Notes: generated by a model from the sequence alone, not told the origin. A stretch of DNA of 64,000 nucleotides from Cohnella fermenti (GCF_004801405.1 NZ_SSOB01000007.1:62001-126000); one strand, 5' to 3'; shown: positions 33,436-43,017, counted from the first letter of the stretch. Numbers and translations: made by a program.

Positions 33436-33640
33436 GCGAATAGAGGGAGCGTGAATAGAGGGAGCGTGAATAGAGGGAGCGAATAGTGGAAGCAAATAGT
33501 GGGAGCGAATAGAGGGAAATAAGAGGCAAACGAGGGTCGATAGGAAGCGAACGGGTGGCGATAGGAAGCAAACGTGGGGCGACAGGACGCGAATGGAGCG
33601 ACAGTAGGCGAACGGATGGCGACAGGACGCAAATAAGTCG
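33436..33640. repeat. Purine-rich minisatellite
   Basis: GAATAGAGGGAGCGT repeats at 33438, 33453 and 33468 (15 bp), then variants at 33481, 33494 and 33507 (13 bp). From about 33539 the unit changes to about 21 bp of the form CGATAGGAAGCGAACGGGTGG or CGACAGGACGCGAATGG, with five copies to 33640. No gene is seen here. Confidence 0.75.
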
Positions 33641-33729
33641 AATAGAGCGGCGAATGGCGGCGAGGGAGAGGATGGGGATTAATCTCGAACCAGCGCCCGG
33701 ATTGATCCCGCCCCAACCTCGCCGCCCCG

Positions 33730-34674
33730 TCAACCTTCCCGGCCGGTCGGCAGCCACTTGGTGATGCGGCCCTGCGGCACCCACTCGACGACATAGATGT
33801 GGCCCGAGCGGTCGACGTGCAGGGCATGGGGCGAGACGAAGCCGCGCTCCGGCCACTCGGCGGGCGGGATCGCCGGCCAGCGGGCGTCCTGCCACAGTCC
33901 GTCCGGCTCGCCGAGATGGGCGATGACGCGGAAGTCGGCGTCCGTGATCGAGACGCGGCCGTTCAGATCGGGGATGTAGAAGCGATCGCCCGCGCCGACC
34001 AGATCGCAAGGGAGGCGGAAGTCGCCTTCGTGCGCCTGCAGCAGCCGGCCCTCCGCGTCATAGCTCACGAACCGGCGATGCCGGCGGTCCGCCACATAGA
34101 CGATCGGCTCGACGCCGCGCCCGTCGACCCACAGGCCGTGCGGCTCGTGCAGCTTGTCGAAGCCGTCGCCGCGTCCGCCCCAGCACTGCAGCCATTGGCC
34201 GTGCCGGTCGTAACGATGGACCAGGTACTGGCCGTAGCCGTCCGCTACGTAGATGTCGCCGTTCGGAGCGACGTCCACGTCCGTCGGCCGGTACGCCCGC
34301 GGCTCCGGATAGATGTCGGGCAGCGGCGGCACGCCGAGCGTCAGCACTTCCTCGCCATCCAGTGTATGCTTGGCGACCCGACCCCTGGCGATATCGGTGA
34401 CATACAAATATTCGGTTCCGTTCTCCTCCCGATGCAGGCACAGCCCGTGGGCGCCTTCGGCGTAAGCTTCGCCCCAGGAGGACACGAATTGCCCATCCGG
34501 CGCGAAAATCGCGACAGCATGGACACTCATATTGAATATATAGAGGAGGCCCGCCGCGTCCTCCGCGATTCCGTGCGTATAGCCGAGCGAGATGCCTTCG
34601 GGCATCCGCGCCCAGTCGCGAAGCGGCGTATAAGTATAAGCCGCCGCTTCGCCGTCCTGGCCGTGTTCTGTCAT
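33730..34674 (-). CDS. NHL-repeat beta-propeller protein
   Basis: A 314-residue protein made of NHL repeats: GYTHGIAEDAAGLLYIFN, RPTDVDVAPNGDIYVADG, LHEPHGLWVDGRG...VYVADRRHRR, and SPHALHVDRSGHIYVVEW, consistent with a six-bladed propeller of the 6-bladed lactonase/peptidylamidoglycolate-lyase class. There is no signal peptide. The start is ATG 34674 with AAGGAGG upstream. It is on the same strand as, and 58 nt downstream of, the PhyH oxygenase, so the two are probably one transcript. A hydrolase or lactonase role on the oxygenase product is possible, but the fold also serves as a binding scaffold. Confidence 0.8.
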   Translation of the reverse strand: MTEHGQDGEAAAYTYTPLRDWARMPEGISLGYTHGIAEDAAGLLYIFNMSVHAVAIFAPDGQFVSSWGEAYAEGAHGLCLHREENGTEYLYVTDIARGRVAKHTLDGEEVLTLGVPPLPDIYPEPRAYRPTDVDVAPNGDIYVADGYGQYLVHRYDRHGQWLQCWGGRGDGFDKLHEPHGLWVDGRGVEPIVYVADRRHRRFVSYDAEGRLLQAHEGDFRLPCDLVGAGDRFYIPDLNGRVSITDADFRVIAHLGEPDGLWQDARWPAIPPAEWPERGFVSPHALHVDRSGHIYVVEWVPQGRITKWLPTGREG

Positions 34675-34732
34675 TCGTCATAGCCTCCTTGTACTTGTCT
34701 TCTGTCTGTTAACGGCCGCTCCGGCAATCGCC

Positions 34733-35539
34733 TCAGCCCTTCCTGGCAAGCAGCGGGAACCGGGGGCCCGCGATCGGCTGTCCCTTCTCCAGACCTGTGC
34801 CGTCGGTAATGACGTGCGGGTCGCCGCTGTAGGTAACGCCATCCGGCATGAAGATGATCGCCAGCACCCGGCGCGGCTTGTCGGTCGAGTTGGCATGGGC
34901 GTAGTGGAAGGTCAGGCCGTCATGGAAGGTACAGCTTCCCGCCTTAAGCGGAACGACAACCGGCTTCTGCGCGTCAGCCTGTCCCCCTTCGATATAGTCG
35001 AAGATGTTCTGCGGGTCCGTCAGATCGATGCCCTTCAGCTTGCCCAGCTGGTTCGACTTGGGGACGAACGCCATGCAGCCGTTCCGCTCGTCGACGTCGT
35101 CGAGCGTCAGCCACAGCGACATCATGCCGGGATTGGCTTCGTTCACTGGCCAATAAGGCGTATCCTGGTGCCATGGCGTCGCCTTGGAATCTCCCGGCAT
35201 TTTCCACAGGCCGTGATCGTGGAACAGGCGGATGCCGGAGGCGCCGGTGAGCAGCCGGGCGGCCTCGGCGAACCGGGGATGCGTCGTATAGCGGCCCATG
35301 CCCGCATGATCGCGCCAGACGCTCACCTTCTGATTGAGCACACGGTAGTACAGCCCGCCCTTCTTGTCGGTGCTGACGGAGCGGTCGCCGTCATTCTGCA
35401 TCGCTTCCTCCAGGAACTCGCGCAGCTCGGCCAGCTCGTCCGGGGCAATCATATTGTCGACCTGCACGAAGCCGTTCTCGCGATAGAAGTCGATGTGCTC
35501 TTGCGTGATGGGGGTTTGTACTCTTGTCTGAATGGTCAT
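34733..35539 (-). CDS. Phytanoyl-CoA dioxygenase (PhyH) family protein, copy 2
   Basis: A 268-residue Fe(II)/2-oxoglutarate-type oxygenase. The iron-binding HxD is in KATPWHQDTPYWP, the distal His in CTFHDGLTFHYAHANS and the 2-oxoglutarate Arg in DKPRRVLAIIFMPDG. The start ATG 35539 is 9 nt from AAGGAGG; the ATG at 35548 touches that site and the longer upstream frame is not credible. It is divergent from an AraC regulator and followed by the NHL protein. It resembles the protein at 646-1482 only in the family motifs, so the two are probably not recent duplicates. The substrate is unknown. Confidence 0.87.
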   Translation of the reverse strand: MTIQTRVQTPITQEHIDFYRENGFVQVDNMIAPDELAELREFLEEAMQNDGDRSVSTDKKGGLYYRVLNQKVSVWRDHAGMGRYTTHPRFAEAARLLTGASGIRLFHDHGLWKMPGDSKATPWHQDTPYWPVNEANPGMMSLWLTLDDVDERNGCMAFVPKSNQLGKLKGIDLTDPQNIFDYIEGGQADAQKPVVVPLKAGSCTFHDGLTFHYAHANSTDKPRRVLAIIFMPDGVTYSGDPHVITDGTGLEKGQPIAGPRFPLLARKG

Positions 35540-35656
35540 GGGAATCATCCTCCTTGGATATATCGCTTGATTCAAGGATAATGGGAGACAAGCATTCGTT
35601 GTATGGAGATTGGTTCGATGAATTTGTATAAAAGTCGGAAAATGAGGTGCGCTTAC

Positions 35657-36565
35657 ATGGAGATGCCGCAACGGATCGATTACCGTCTGCTGTCGCCGTA
35701 CGTTCGTTATGTACACGAGGTTGAGATCGCGCCGGGCTCCCTTGCGTCGGAGCGCCACATCTACGATTACGAGTTTATTTTTGTCGTAAGCGGGGAGGGA
35801 CGGCTGCGCCTGGGAGATCGCTGGCACGAGATGAAGAGCGGGGACCTGTTCTATATTCGGCCCCATCTGGCCAACGAGATGATCGTGACGGGCGAGCGCC
35901 CGATGGATTGCTTCGCGGTTCATTTCGATTATGTCTACCTGGGAGAAGGGCACGAATTCTCGCCATATTCCGTCTATCTGGGACAAGGAGGCGAGGAGAA
36001 CAAGGGACGTCTGCAGGAGCGTCCGTCGGTGGAGCTGTCCGAGCTGGACATCCCGGAGGCGATGGCCGTCGGCGACGTCAGAGGCTTCTATGAAGCGTTC
36101 CGGCGGCTGAATGACGGCTTCCGGCTTGGCGGAACGGGAGCGAGGCTAACAACCAAGGCGGCCTTGATCGGCCTGCTGGCGCTTCTGAGCGAAGAGCTGA
36201 TGACGCGGGAGGGGATACGGATCGGTCACCCGCATGCGGACACCGTATTGGACGCGATCCGCTACATGGAGAGCCGATATGCGGAGCGGATCGATGCGGC
36301 GCTGCTCGCCGGGAGGGCGGGGTTCACGCCGAAGTACTTCGGGACGCTGTTCAAGCAGGCGACGGGAACGACCGTGTCGGCCTATCTGCTTCGGCTGCGC
36401 ATGGATCACGCCAAGCGGCTTCTGGCGCAGCGCAGGCTGACCGTCGAGGAGGTCGGCGCTTGCGTCGGCATTCCCGACATCTATTACTTCAGCAAGCAGT
36501 TCAAGAAGGCGGAAGGGATGTCGCCGAGCCGGTACGCTTCCTCCATCGGCTGGCCTTCGGCGTAA
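35657..36565 (+). CDS. AraC-family transcriptional regulator with cupin sensor domain, copy 2
   Basis: A 302-residue regulator. The N-terminal AraC-type cupin domain has YDYEFIFVVSGEGRLRLG, GDLFYIRPHLANEM and CFAVHFDYVYLG; the C-terminal helix-turn-helix pair is seen in LLAGRAGFTPKYFGTLFKQ, EEVGACVGIPDIYYFSKQF and SPSRYAS. ATG 35657 is chosen because GAGGTG is about 8 nt upstream; other ATG codons at 35603, 35618 and 35642 extend the protein by up to 18 residues. It is divergent from the PhyH gene at 34733-35539 and likely its regulator. A GCGCTTACA motif directly upstream of the start resembles a cre half-site. Confidence 0.85.
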   Translation: MEMPQRIDYRLLSPYVRYVHEVEIAPGSLASERHIYDYEFIFVVSGEGRLRLGDRWHEMKSGDLFYIRPHLANEMIVTGERPMDCFAVHFDYVYLGEGHEFSPYSVYLGQGGEENKGRLQERPSVELSELDIPEAMAVGDVRGFYEAFRRLNDGFRLGGTGARLTTKAALIGLLALLSEELMTREGIRIGHPHADTVLDAIRYMESRYAERIDAALLAGRAGFTPKYFGTLFKQATGTTVSAYLLRLRMDHAKRLLAQRRLTVEEVGACVGIPDIYYFSKQFKKAEGMSPSRYASSIGWPSA

Positions 36566-36705
36566 GCCGACGCCTGCCGCCTGCCGCCGCAGTCCGGACT
36601 TCCGACACCGTCGTCTTTTTTTTCGCCAATTTACCGTCATTTTACCGGCATGCGCTATGCTCTGCTAATCACGCACGATGCGTAGGTTGAAGGAGTGTGT
36701 CGGGG

Positions 36706-39700
36706 TTGAAAAAGGTTATTCTCTATTTGCTCATCATAGCGCTGACGGCGGGACTGATTCCGACGAATGTGCAGGCGGCAGGCTCCACGGACGCCTTGCT
36801 CGCCAATCTGCTTGCGGCGGCCGGGCAGGGAGCCGCCGGCGGAGCGGCTGCTTCGACCTCTAAGGATGAAGCCTCGTTCGCCGATATTCAAGGCAACTGG
36901 GCGCAGGCTTCGATCGAGCAGTGGCTGAAGGAGGAGCTGATCACGGGGTTCCAGGACGGCACGTTCCGCCCGAACGCCGAGATTACGCGCGCCGAGCTGG
37001 CCGCACTCGTCAACCGCGTCATCGGGTACACGGAGACGGCGTCCGTCAGCTACACGGACGTGCCCTCGTCGAAGTGGTACGCGGCAGAGGTCGCCCGCGC
37101 GCAAGCGGCGGGCTACATGCAGGGCATGGGCGACGGCACGTTCCGCCCGGACGGGCTCGTTACCCGGCAGGAGGCGGCCGTGCTGATCGCGAGGCTGCTC
37201 CGGCTTGATACGGCTGCGAGCGCGGCGGAGGCCGACAAGTTCGCGGACCGGGGCTCCATCGCCACTTGGGCCCGGGAAGCGGTCGGCGCCAACGTGGCGG
37301 CGGGTACGATGCAAGGCTACGACGGCAATGTCTTCAAGGCGTCCCAGTCGATTACGCGGGCGGAGATGGTCGTTATTCTCGAGCGCGCCCGCGCCAAGTT
37401 CGTGCAGGGCGACGCTCGCGCGACGATGGACAAGGCAGGGATCTACGGGCCCGAGACCGGCACGGCGGCATGGGACGGGGATCTGGTCATCAACGCGGCG
37501 AACGTCACGCTTCGCAATGTGATGGTGACGGGCGACCTGCTTCTGGGAGAGAAGGTCGGAGAAGGAGACGTTACCCTCGACAACGTCATTGTGCAAGGGA
37601 CGATGACCGTCAAGGGAGGCGGCAAGAACAGCGTTCACGTGCTCGACTCGACCATCACCCGCATCGTCATCACGAAGGTGGACGGGCAAGTTCGCGTGGT
37701 CGTGCAAGGCTCCACATCGGTCGATCAGGTCGTCATCACCACCGGCTCGACCTTGCAGGTTGTCGGCGGGGACGGGGCCAGCTTTGGCACAGTTACCATA
37801 TCCGCCACGGGCGAAGTGACGCTGGACGGCGACTTCCCGAACGTTGTCGTGACCACCGCGGTGAACTTGACGATCGCCGGCGGCACGGTCGATACGTTGA
37901 CGCTGACCTCGCAGGCCGAGGGCGCGCAAGTGACGCTGGACAAGAGCACGCAGGTCCAGACCCTGAACGCGGGGGCGAGCGCCACCGTGGCGGGGTCCGG
38001 AACGATCGGCACCGCCTCCGTCACGGCGAATGGCGTCACGATCGCGCAGACGCCGAAGAACGTCATCGTCGCGGACGGGGTGGGAGCGAGCGTTGGGGGC
38101 AGCGTGAAGCAAGGCGCAGGCAGCAGCTCGGGCAGCAGCGGTTCAAGCAACGGCGGCACGGGCAGCGGATCGGGCAGCGGCACGGGAGGAAGCGGCTCCG
38201 GCGGCGACGGAAGCAGCGGAGGCGAGAATCCGACCGATCCGACAGATCCAACCGATCCTACGGAGCCGACGGTTCCGACCGTCTCCATCGCCGTCGAGAA
38301 TCTGTCGATGAGCGGGTTCACGATGCGTCTCGGCAGAGCGGTGCCGGAGCTGACCGCCTCCGACATTCTTGTGCTCAACGTGGACGGGATGCCGGCGCTG
38401 CTGACCTCGATTGCGTCGATTGACGACGGCTTGACCTTCCAGGCGAAGGGGCATCTGAACGGAGGGGAGACATATTCGCTCTCCATCGCGAAGCCGGGCT
38501 ACGTCTTTACCGGCGTCGATACCCTCGACGTTCCCGATACGGCCGTGATCAACGGCGCCATGCTCAGCCCGGACAAGACCGAGGTATCGCTGCTGTTCAG
38601 CAAGACGCTCGCAACGTTGCCGGAAGCCGACACGGGTCTCGTCGTGACGGAAGGAGGCGTGCCGATTGCGGTTCAGAGCACCGTTCAGAGGGCGAACCTG
38701 TACCAGGTCGATCTGAAGCTGGATCATGTGGCGGACGCGAAGCTGCTTCGCGTGTCTTACGAGCCGGGAATCATCGCAGCTACGGATGATACGCCGCTTG
38801 CCGCCTTCGACAATCAAGCCGTCAGCGACGGCAGCACACCGTCCGGCATGGCCGCTTATTATCGCGTCGAAGGCAAGACCGCCTCCGAGGTCGCCGCGAT
38901 CCTGAAGGACGAGCTGTCTCTCGACGCCGATGCGGCCACCGACGCCTTGAGGGTGGGAGGCTTCAATACGAACGCGGTCGTTCAGGCGTTGTACGATGTG
39001 TACGGGCTGGCCGACGAGAGCTTGATTACGCTTCTTCTCTCGAAGGATGTAGGCGTTTATCCGCTGCTGATCGCCATGCAGGCCGCAGGCATTCTGAACA
39101 TCAACGGCTTCGGCAAGTACTTCGGCGTATTCGACGGCAACGCCGTGGCCTTCCTCAAGGCGCTTAAGGTGCTGGAGCACGAGGACGAGAATGGGGATAT
39201 CGTTACGGGCTACACGGACGAGGAAGCGGCATTGATCGGCGCTTCGTTCGACCGCAAGCAGTTGGCCCAGGCGCTCTTGGACGTGTATGAGGTGTCGGAC
39301 GAACGGTATGTGGAGGTTGCGCCGTTCTACCGCAGCTTCGCGGAGGATGTCGGAGCCAATCTGAAGGAGGTCTTCGGCGATAATGCCCTTCAGGCTTCAA
39401 GCGTCATGCTCGCGGAGGATGTCGCTGCGGGGGATGCGGGCATCACGCTCCGGGACACTTATGACTCCACGGCCCCGGATGCCGTCATTACGCTTCTGAC
39501 CGCCGGCTATGCCGTGTCCGACCTAATCGGCATGCTGAACTCGGCTTACCCGGACGAGACGGTGCGGAACAAAGCGATGTATCTTCGCGACGCAGGCGTC
39601 GACATCAAGGCGGTCTACGAATCGATCGTGCGGCTGGGCGGAGTAAGCTCCGAGGTCATGGGGCAGCTCTACTCGGCGGCGGATTTGACTTACTTGTTCC

Positions 39701-42700
39701 GCTACTATTACGGATGGGATATTACCTCGATCGCGGATTACTTGTCGATGGCCGGATTCAGCGCGACCGAGGCGGCAAGCGCGATCAAGGACGATGTGCC
39801 GTCCCGATACTCGAAGGACCAGATCATCAAGGCGCTGCTCGGCTATTCCCTGGAGCTCGGCATCAAGTACACCGATCCCTACGACTATGGCCAGGTAGCC
39901 CTCGCGGTAAGACGATTGTACGGCGATTCGTTCGCCTCTGTCGCTCAGATGCTCGTAAGCTACGGAGTACCGACATATATGACGGCCCATGAAGGCGAGA
40001 TTACGATCGGAGACGCGCTCAATGCCGCCGGGTTCTCGTGGGATTTAATTCTTAAATACTTGGTGCCGGGCAGCGGCATCTCGGCGACCGAAGCGGTCAA
40101 TGCGCTGTTCGAGCTTCGCCATATCGGCTACTCGCTCGACTTCCTGGCAGGGGCTCCCGCCCAGATGCTGTTGGACAAGCGGGGCTTCAGCAAGACGAAT
40201 TGGGACGAGGAAATGATCCTGCTGCAGAGCAGCGGAGAGAACACGACGACAGGCGAGACGATTGACGGCTACACCAACATGGAGATCGCGAAGTATATCA
40301 TCGGCACCTACGATGGCAGCGACACCGTCAAGGCTGCGATGATCAGCTCCAAGCTGGTTCCGGTCTATGGCGTTGCCGAGTCGATCGGCATCTTGAAGGA
40401 ATTGCTGGAACCGACACCCGCCCAGTTGCTGGACCTGCTCATTAAGTCGAGGTTCTGCAACGGCAATTACTGCTCGGCCACCGTTGTCGCGCAGGCGCTT
40501 AAGGATAGCTACGGGCTTAGCGCGACGCTTGCCGCTCAGACGCTGCGAGGCGCGGCGACTTCGGGTTACAGCAGCGTCTCCGATATTCAGAACGGCATCA
40601 GCTCATCCTACGGCATCCAAGTAGGTTCGGTACAACTGCTTAAGGTGCTTCGCGAGACGGGCTTCTCGGCGGCAGACATCTATCGAGGAGCTACCTCGAA
40701 CACGACGAATCTGAAGAGTGCAGGCTTCAACGCTACCGAGCTCATTCAAGTGCTATCTGCTCAGAACATCGCATCGGGCAAGTGGCCGTACCAATTGAAG
40801 CAGCTCGGCTTCACTATTCTCGAAGTGACGGAGGCGCTGCGGAATTCGCTCGGAGGCACGAACTCGGATACGGTCAAGACCAACGTGACCCAGATTCTCG
40901 TTGCCGCCAAGACCAATCTGGAGATCTCCGACTCGCTCGACGAGATCGGAGCGGCGATCGGCACGGTATTCGGTGTCGATCCGTTCGGCACGATGGCGAG
41001 CGGAGCCCGCGAGAGCGGAACTCCCGCTTCGGTTGCGGCTCAGCAGCTCAAAGCTTCCTTTAACGTGACCGACCCGTCCGTGATGGCGGATGGCTTGAAG
41101 GCAGCCGGCTACGACCGCGAAGCCGTGCTGACGGCCATCTTCCAGGTGTATGCGAATGGCAACTTCTTGTCCTCGGGTATTATCGCGATGATGACCGGTG
41201 TCGTAGGCAGCGTCTACCCGGATGTCGCGTATCCTATCGACGTGATTATGCCGGCGCTCGGCATAACGACCGCCAAGCAGTCCACGGAGGTCATGAGCAA
41301 TCTGGGGCAGGACATTGCCGTCACGATCGGGTTGCTGAACCGCGGCTATGGACTTAGCCCGGCCGATACGACAGGCAATCTGTACGAAGCGATGGGCTAT
41401 CGCGACAAGAAGAACGTCATCGCTGCCGTCGGCGACTACTTCGATACGGACGGGTATTCCCTGTTCTCCAGCTATCAACGGTCGTACGGTCGTACCGCGA
41501 ATGAGACGTATGTCGCTCTGCAATACGGGTTCGGTCTATCGGATGGCATCGAGATCGCCCGTTACCTGGATGCGGCGGGCTATGGACAAGTCGATATCAT
41601 TAACGCGATCCGCAACTACTACATGGGAGACGATGCCCGGGCCGATGTGATAGCGAAGACGATCGTCGAGATCTATGGCAATGATTCGGTCGACGTGATC
41701 GCCAAGGCGTTAAAAAATCTCGGCTATGTGTACGGCAGTACGGACCTGGCCATCAAGGCCGCTCTGCCGAACATCAGTCAAGTCGATCGAATAACGGCTC
41801 TGCTTAATGCTCCTGAGTACCTGTCGAGCATATACGTGCTTCTGGGCCAAGAAGGACCGCTGGAGGACTCGATGATCAACCAGCTTCACAACCTGGGCTT
41901 CAATGTCAGGCAGACCGACTCGCTCCTTATGACCAATAACAATTACACCTTGAAGGAGCGGGTCGCCAAGATACGCGATCTGGGCTACCCGTTAACCGAT
42001 CTGGCCAAGGTCGGCGGGTCGGAATCGGCGATAGGGTCCGTCATGTATGAGCTTGGCTACAGCGTCGAGGACACCGCCCTGATCATGACCCTGATGGGCC
42101 TGGCCAAGACGGGCAAGCTAATGGTCTACCTCTATGATGCGGGGTGGCACGAACCGGTCGACATTATCAGGGGCTCCGCCAGCGTCGGCATGACAAGGTT
42201 GTGGCTCTTCGGGGAGATGCGCAAGATCGCGCTTACGGACTTGGGCAAGCGATACACATGGACACCCGCGGTTATTGCTCGAGCGATCGCCGAGGGCTCC
42301 GACCTGACGATGGTCGAATTGGCGCAGTCCGTCATTAAGTACTACAACTACAATAATGGCATTGTGCTGAGAATGGACATGTTCGACGCGTTGTACGCGG
42401 TCAAGGATTATGCGCTTGAAGGAATGAGGGAGGCGGCCGACGGCTCTGAAGGGGACTTCCTCAGCATGCTTACCGAGATCGGCGACAGCGTAGCCTTCAA
42501 GGCGCTGCACGACGGAGGCCTCGATGAGAATGAAGCGGCGCGGATCATGAAGTCGAAGGGCTGGGACTGGATCTCATCCACGATCCAACTGCAGCAAGCA
42601 GGCTACAGCAGCGGAGAGATCTTCGACGCGCTGTGGGATGTCTACCGCAACGAGCTCGGCCTGCTGATCCTGAACCTGATGTCCTTCGTCGCGCCGCTGG

Positions 42701-42804
42701 CCGAGCTGGGCCTTGCCGAGCAACTGTCGAACTACGCGAAGGTCGCGAAGTTCGTCATGAGCAAGGCGATGAACTACGGGGCTCTCCACGTGGGTGACCT
42801 CTAA
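36706..42804 (+). CDS. Giant S-layer-homology surface protein with beta-helix-like stalk and helical repeats
   Basis: A 2032-residue exported protein. TTG 36706 is preferred (AAGGAG 10 nt upstream); a GTG at 36697 touches the ribosome site. A signal peptide covers residues 1-24. Three SLH domains (about 57-105, 118-170, 180-235; each with the GFQDGTFRPNAEITRAE-type core) anchor it to cell-wall polymer. Residues 245-465 form Val/Thr-rich strand repeats resembling a beta-helix (VTLRNVMVTGDLLL, VTLDNVIVQGTMTV), followed by a Ser/Gly linker, a NPTDPTDPTDPTEPT spacer and a beta domain to about 710. The remaining 1300 residues are degenerate helical repeats built on LxxxGYxxxxIxxALxxxYG, function unknown. 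It is monocistronic and followed by a strong terminator. Confidence 0.85.
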   Translation: MKKVILYLLIIALTAGLIPTNVQAAGSTDALLANLLAAAGQGAAGGAAASTSKDEASFADIQGNWAQASIEQWLKEELITGFQDGTFRPNAEITRAELAALVNRVIGYTETASVSYTDVPSSKWYAAEVARAQAAGYMQGMGDGTFRPDGLVTRQEAAVLIARLLRLDTAASAAEADKFADRGSIATWAREAVGANVAAGTMQGYDGNVFKASQSITRAEMVVILERARAKFVQGDARATMDKAGIYGPETGTAAWDGDLVINAANVTLRNVMVTGDLLLGEKVGEGDVTLDNVIVQGTMTVKGGGKNSVHVLDSTITRIVITKVDGQVRVVVQGSTSVDQVVITTGSTLQVVGGDGASFGTVTISATGEVTLDGDFPNVVVTTAVNLTIAGGTVDTLTLTSQAEGAQVTLDKSTQVQTLNAGASATVAGSGTIGTASVTANGVTIAQTPKNVIVADGVGASVGGSVKQGAGSSSGSSGSSNGGTGSGSGSGTGGSGSGGDGSSGGENPTDPTDPTDPTEPTVPTVSIAVENLSMSGFTMRLGRAVPELTASDILVLNVDGMPALLTSIASIDDGLTFQAKGHLNGGETYSLSIAKPGYVFTGVDTLDVPDTAVINGAMLSPDKTEVSLLFSKTLATLPEADTGLVVTEGGVPIAVQSTVQRANLYQVDLKLDHVADAKLLRVSYEPGIIAATDDTPLAAFDNQAVSDGSTPSGMAAYYRVEGKTASEVAAILKDELSLDADAATDALRVGGFNTNAVVQALYDVYGLADESLITLLLSKDVGVYPLLIAMQAAGILNINGFGKYFGVFDGNAVAFLKALKVLEHEDENGDIVTGYTDEEAALIGASFDRKQLAQALLDVYEVSDERYVEVAPFYRSFAEDVGANLKEVFGDNALQASSVMLAEDVAAGDAGITLRDTYDSTAPDAVITLLTAGYAVSDLIGMLNSAYPDETVRNKAMYLRDAGVDIKAVYESIVRLGGVSSEVMGQLYSAADLTYLFRYYYGWDITSIADYLSMAGFSATEAASAIKDDVPSRYSKDQIIKALLGYSLELGIKYTDPYDYGQVALAVRRLYGDSFASVAQMLVSYGVPTYMTAHEGEITIGDALNAAGFSWDLILKYLVPGSGISATEAVNALFELRHIGYSLDFLAGAPAQMLLDKRGFSKTNWDEEMILLQSSGENTTTGETIDGYTNMEIAKYIIGTYDGSDTVKAAMISSKLVPVYGVAESIGILKELLEPTPAQLLDLLIKSRFCNGNYCSATVVAQALKDSYGLSATLAAQTLRGAATSGYSSVSDIQNGISSSYGIQVGSVQLLKVLRETGFSAADIYRGATSNTTNLKSAGFNATELIQVLSAQNIASGKWPYQLKQLGFTILEVTEALRNSLGGTNSDTVKTNVTQILVAAKTNLEISDSLDEIGAAIGTVFGVDPFGTMASGARESGTPASVAAQQLKASFNVTDPSVMADGLKAAGYDREAVLTAIFQVYANGNFLSSGIIAMMTGVVGSVYPDVAYPIDVIMPALGITTAKQSTEVMSNLGQDIAVTIGLLNRGYGLSPADTTGNLYEAMGYRDKKNVIAAVGDYFDTDGYSLFSSYQRSYGRTANETYVALQYGFGLSDGIEIARYLDAAGYGQVDIINAIRNYYMGDDARADVIAKTIVEIYGNDSVDVIAKALKNLGYVYGSTDLAIKAALPNISQVDRITALLNAPEYLSSIYVLLGQEGPLEDSMINQLHNLGFNVRQTDSLLMTNNNYTLKERVAKIRDLGYPLTDLAKVGGSESAIGSVMYELGYSVEDTALIMTLMGLAKTGKLMVYLYDAGWHEPVDIIRGSASVGMTRLWLFGEMRKIALTDLGKRYTWTPAVIARAIAEGSDLTMVELAQSVIKYYNYNNGIVLRMDMFDALYAVKDYALEGMREAADGSEGDFLSMLTEIGDSVAFKALHDGGLDENEAARIMKSKGWDWISSTIQLQQAGYSSGEIFDALWDVYRNELGLLILNLMSFVAPLAELGLAEQLSNYAKVAKFVMSKAMNYGALHVGDL

Positions 42805-42830
42805 GCCAGGCATCATCATTCCGGCAGACA

Positions 42831-42868
42831 AGAAGCCGTCAGGGAAGTTCTCCCTGGCGGCTTCTTTT
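42831..42868 (+). terminator. Rho-independent terminator of the SLH gene
   Basis: GAAGCCGTCAGGGA (42832-42845) pairs with TCCCTGGCGGCTTC (42851-42864) with one G-U, loop AGTTC, followed by TTTT. Confidence 0.9.
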
Positions 42869-42899
42869 GCGGTTGAGGCCCGTTACCCTCTGGCGCGGC

Positions 42900-42936
42900 G
42901 CTCTTTGCGATTTTATGCGATTTTCCACATATAATC
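42900..42936 (-). repeat. Single inverted copy of the family-A repeat unit
   Basis: On the minus strand this reads TATGTGGAAAATCGCATAAA followed by ATCGCAAAG, closely matching the fourth unit of the array at 33198 (ATGTGAAAAACCACATAAA then ATCGCAAAAG). It stands alone between two terminators. Confidence 0.65.
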
Positions 42937-42954
42937 CGATAGCCATCGGGTAAC

Positions 42955-42996
42955 TAACAAATCCAGCCCCGGTCCATCGAACCGGAGCTGGATTCT
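42955..42996 (-). terminator. Terminator-like hairpin after nspC
   Basis: AATCCAGC (42960-42967) pairs with GCTGGATT (42987-42994), with inner CCGGT/ACCGG. Read on the minus strand it is followed by TTTGTT, a weak T-run, 22 nt beyond the nspC stop. Confidence 0.6.
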
Positions 42997-43017
42997 GCCA
43001 TCGCTTCTATTCTATCC

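Larger units (their letters stand above)
32771..33729. other. Gene-free repeat island between the rhamnose operon and the NHL gene
   Basis: 959 nt without a credible gene. It holds, in order, a terminator-like hairpin, a GC-rich tandem tract (32900-33180), a four-unit array of 51-52 bp period with AT-rich mini-palindromes (33198-33392) and a purine-rich minisatellite with 13-15 bp and then about 21-bp units (33436-33640). Open frames here are products of the repeats. Confidence 0.75.
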
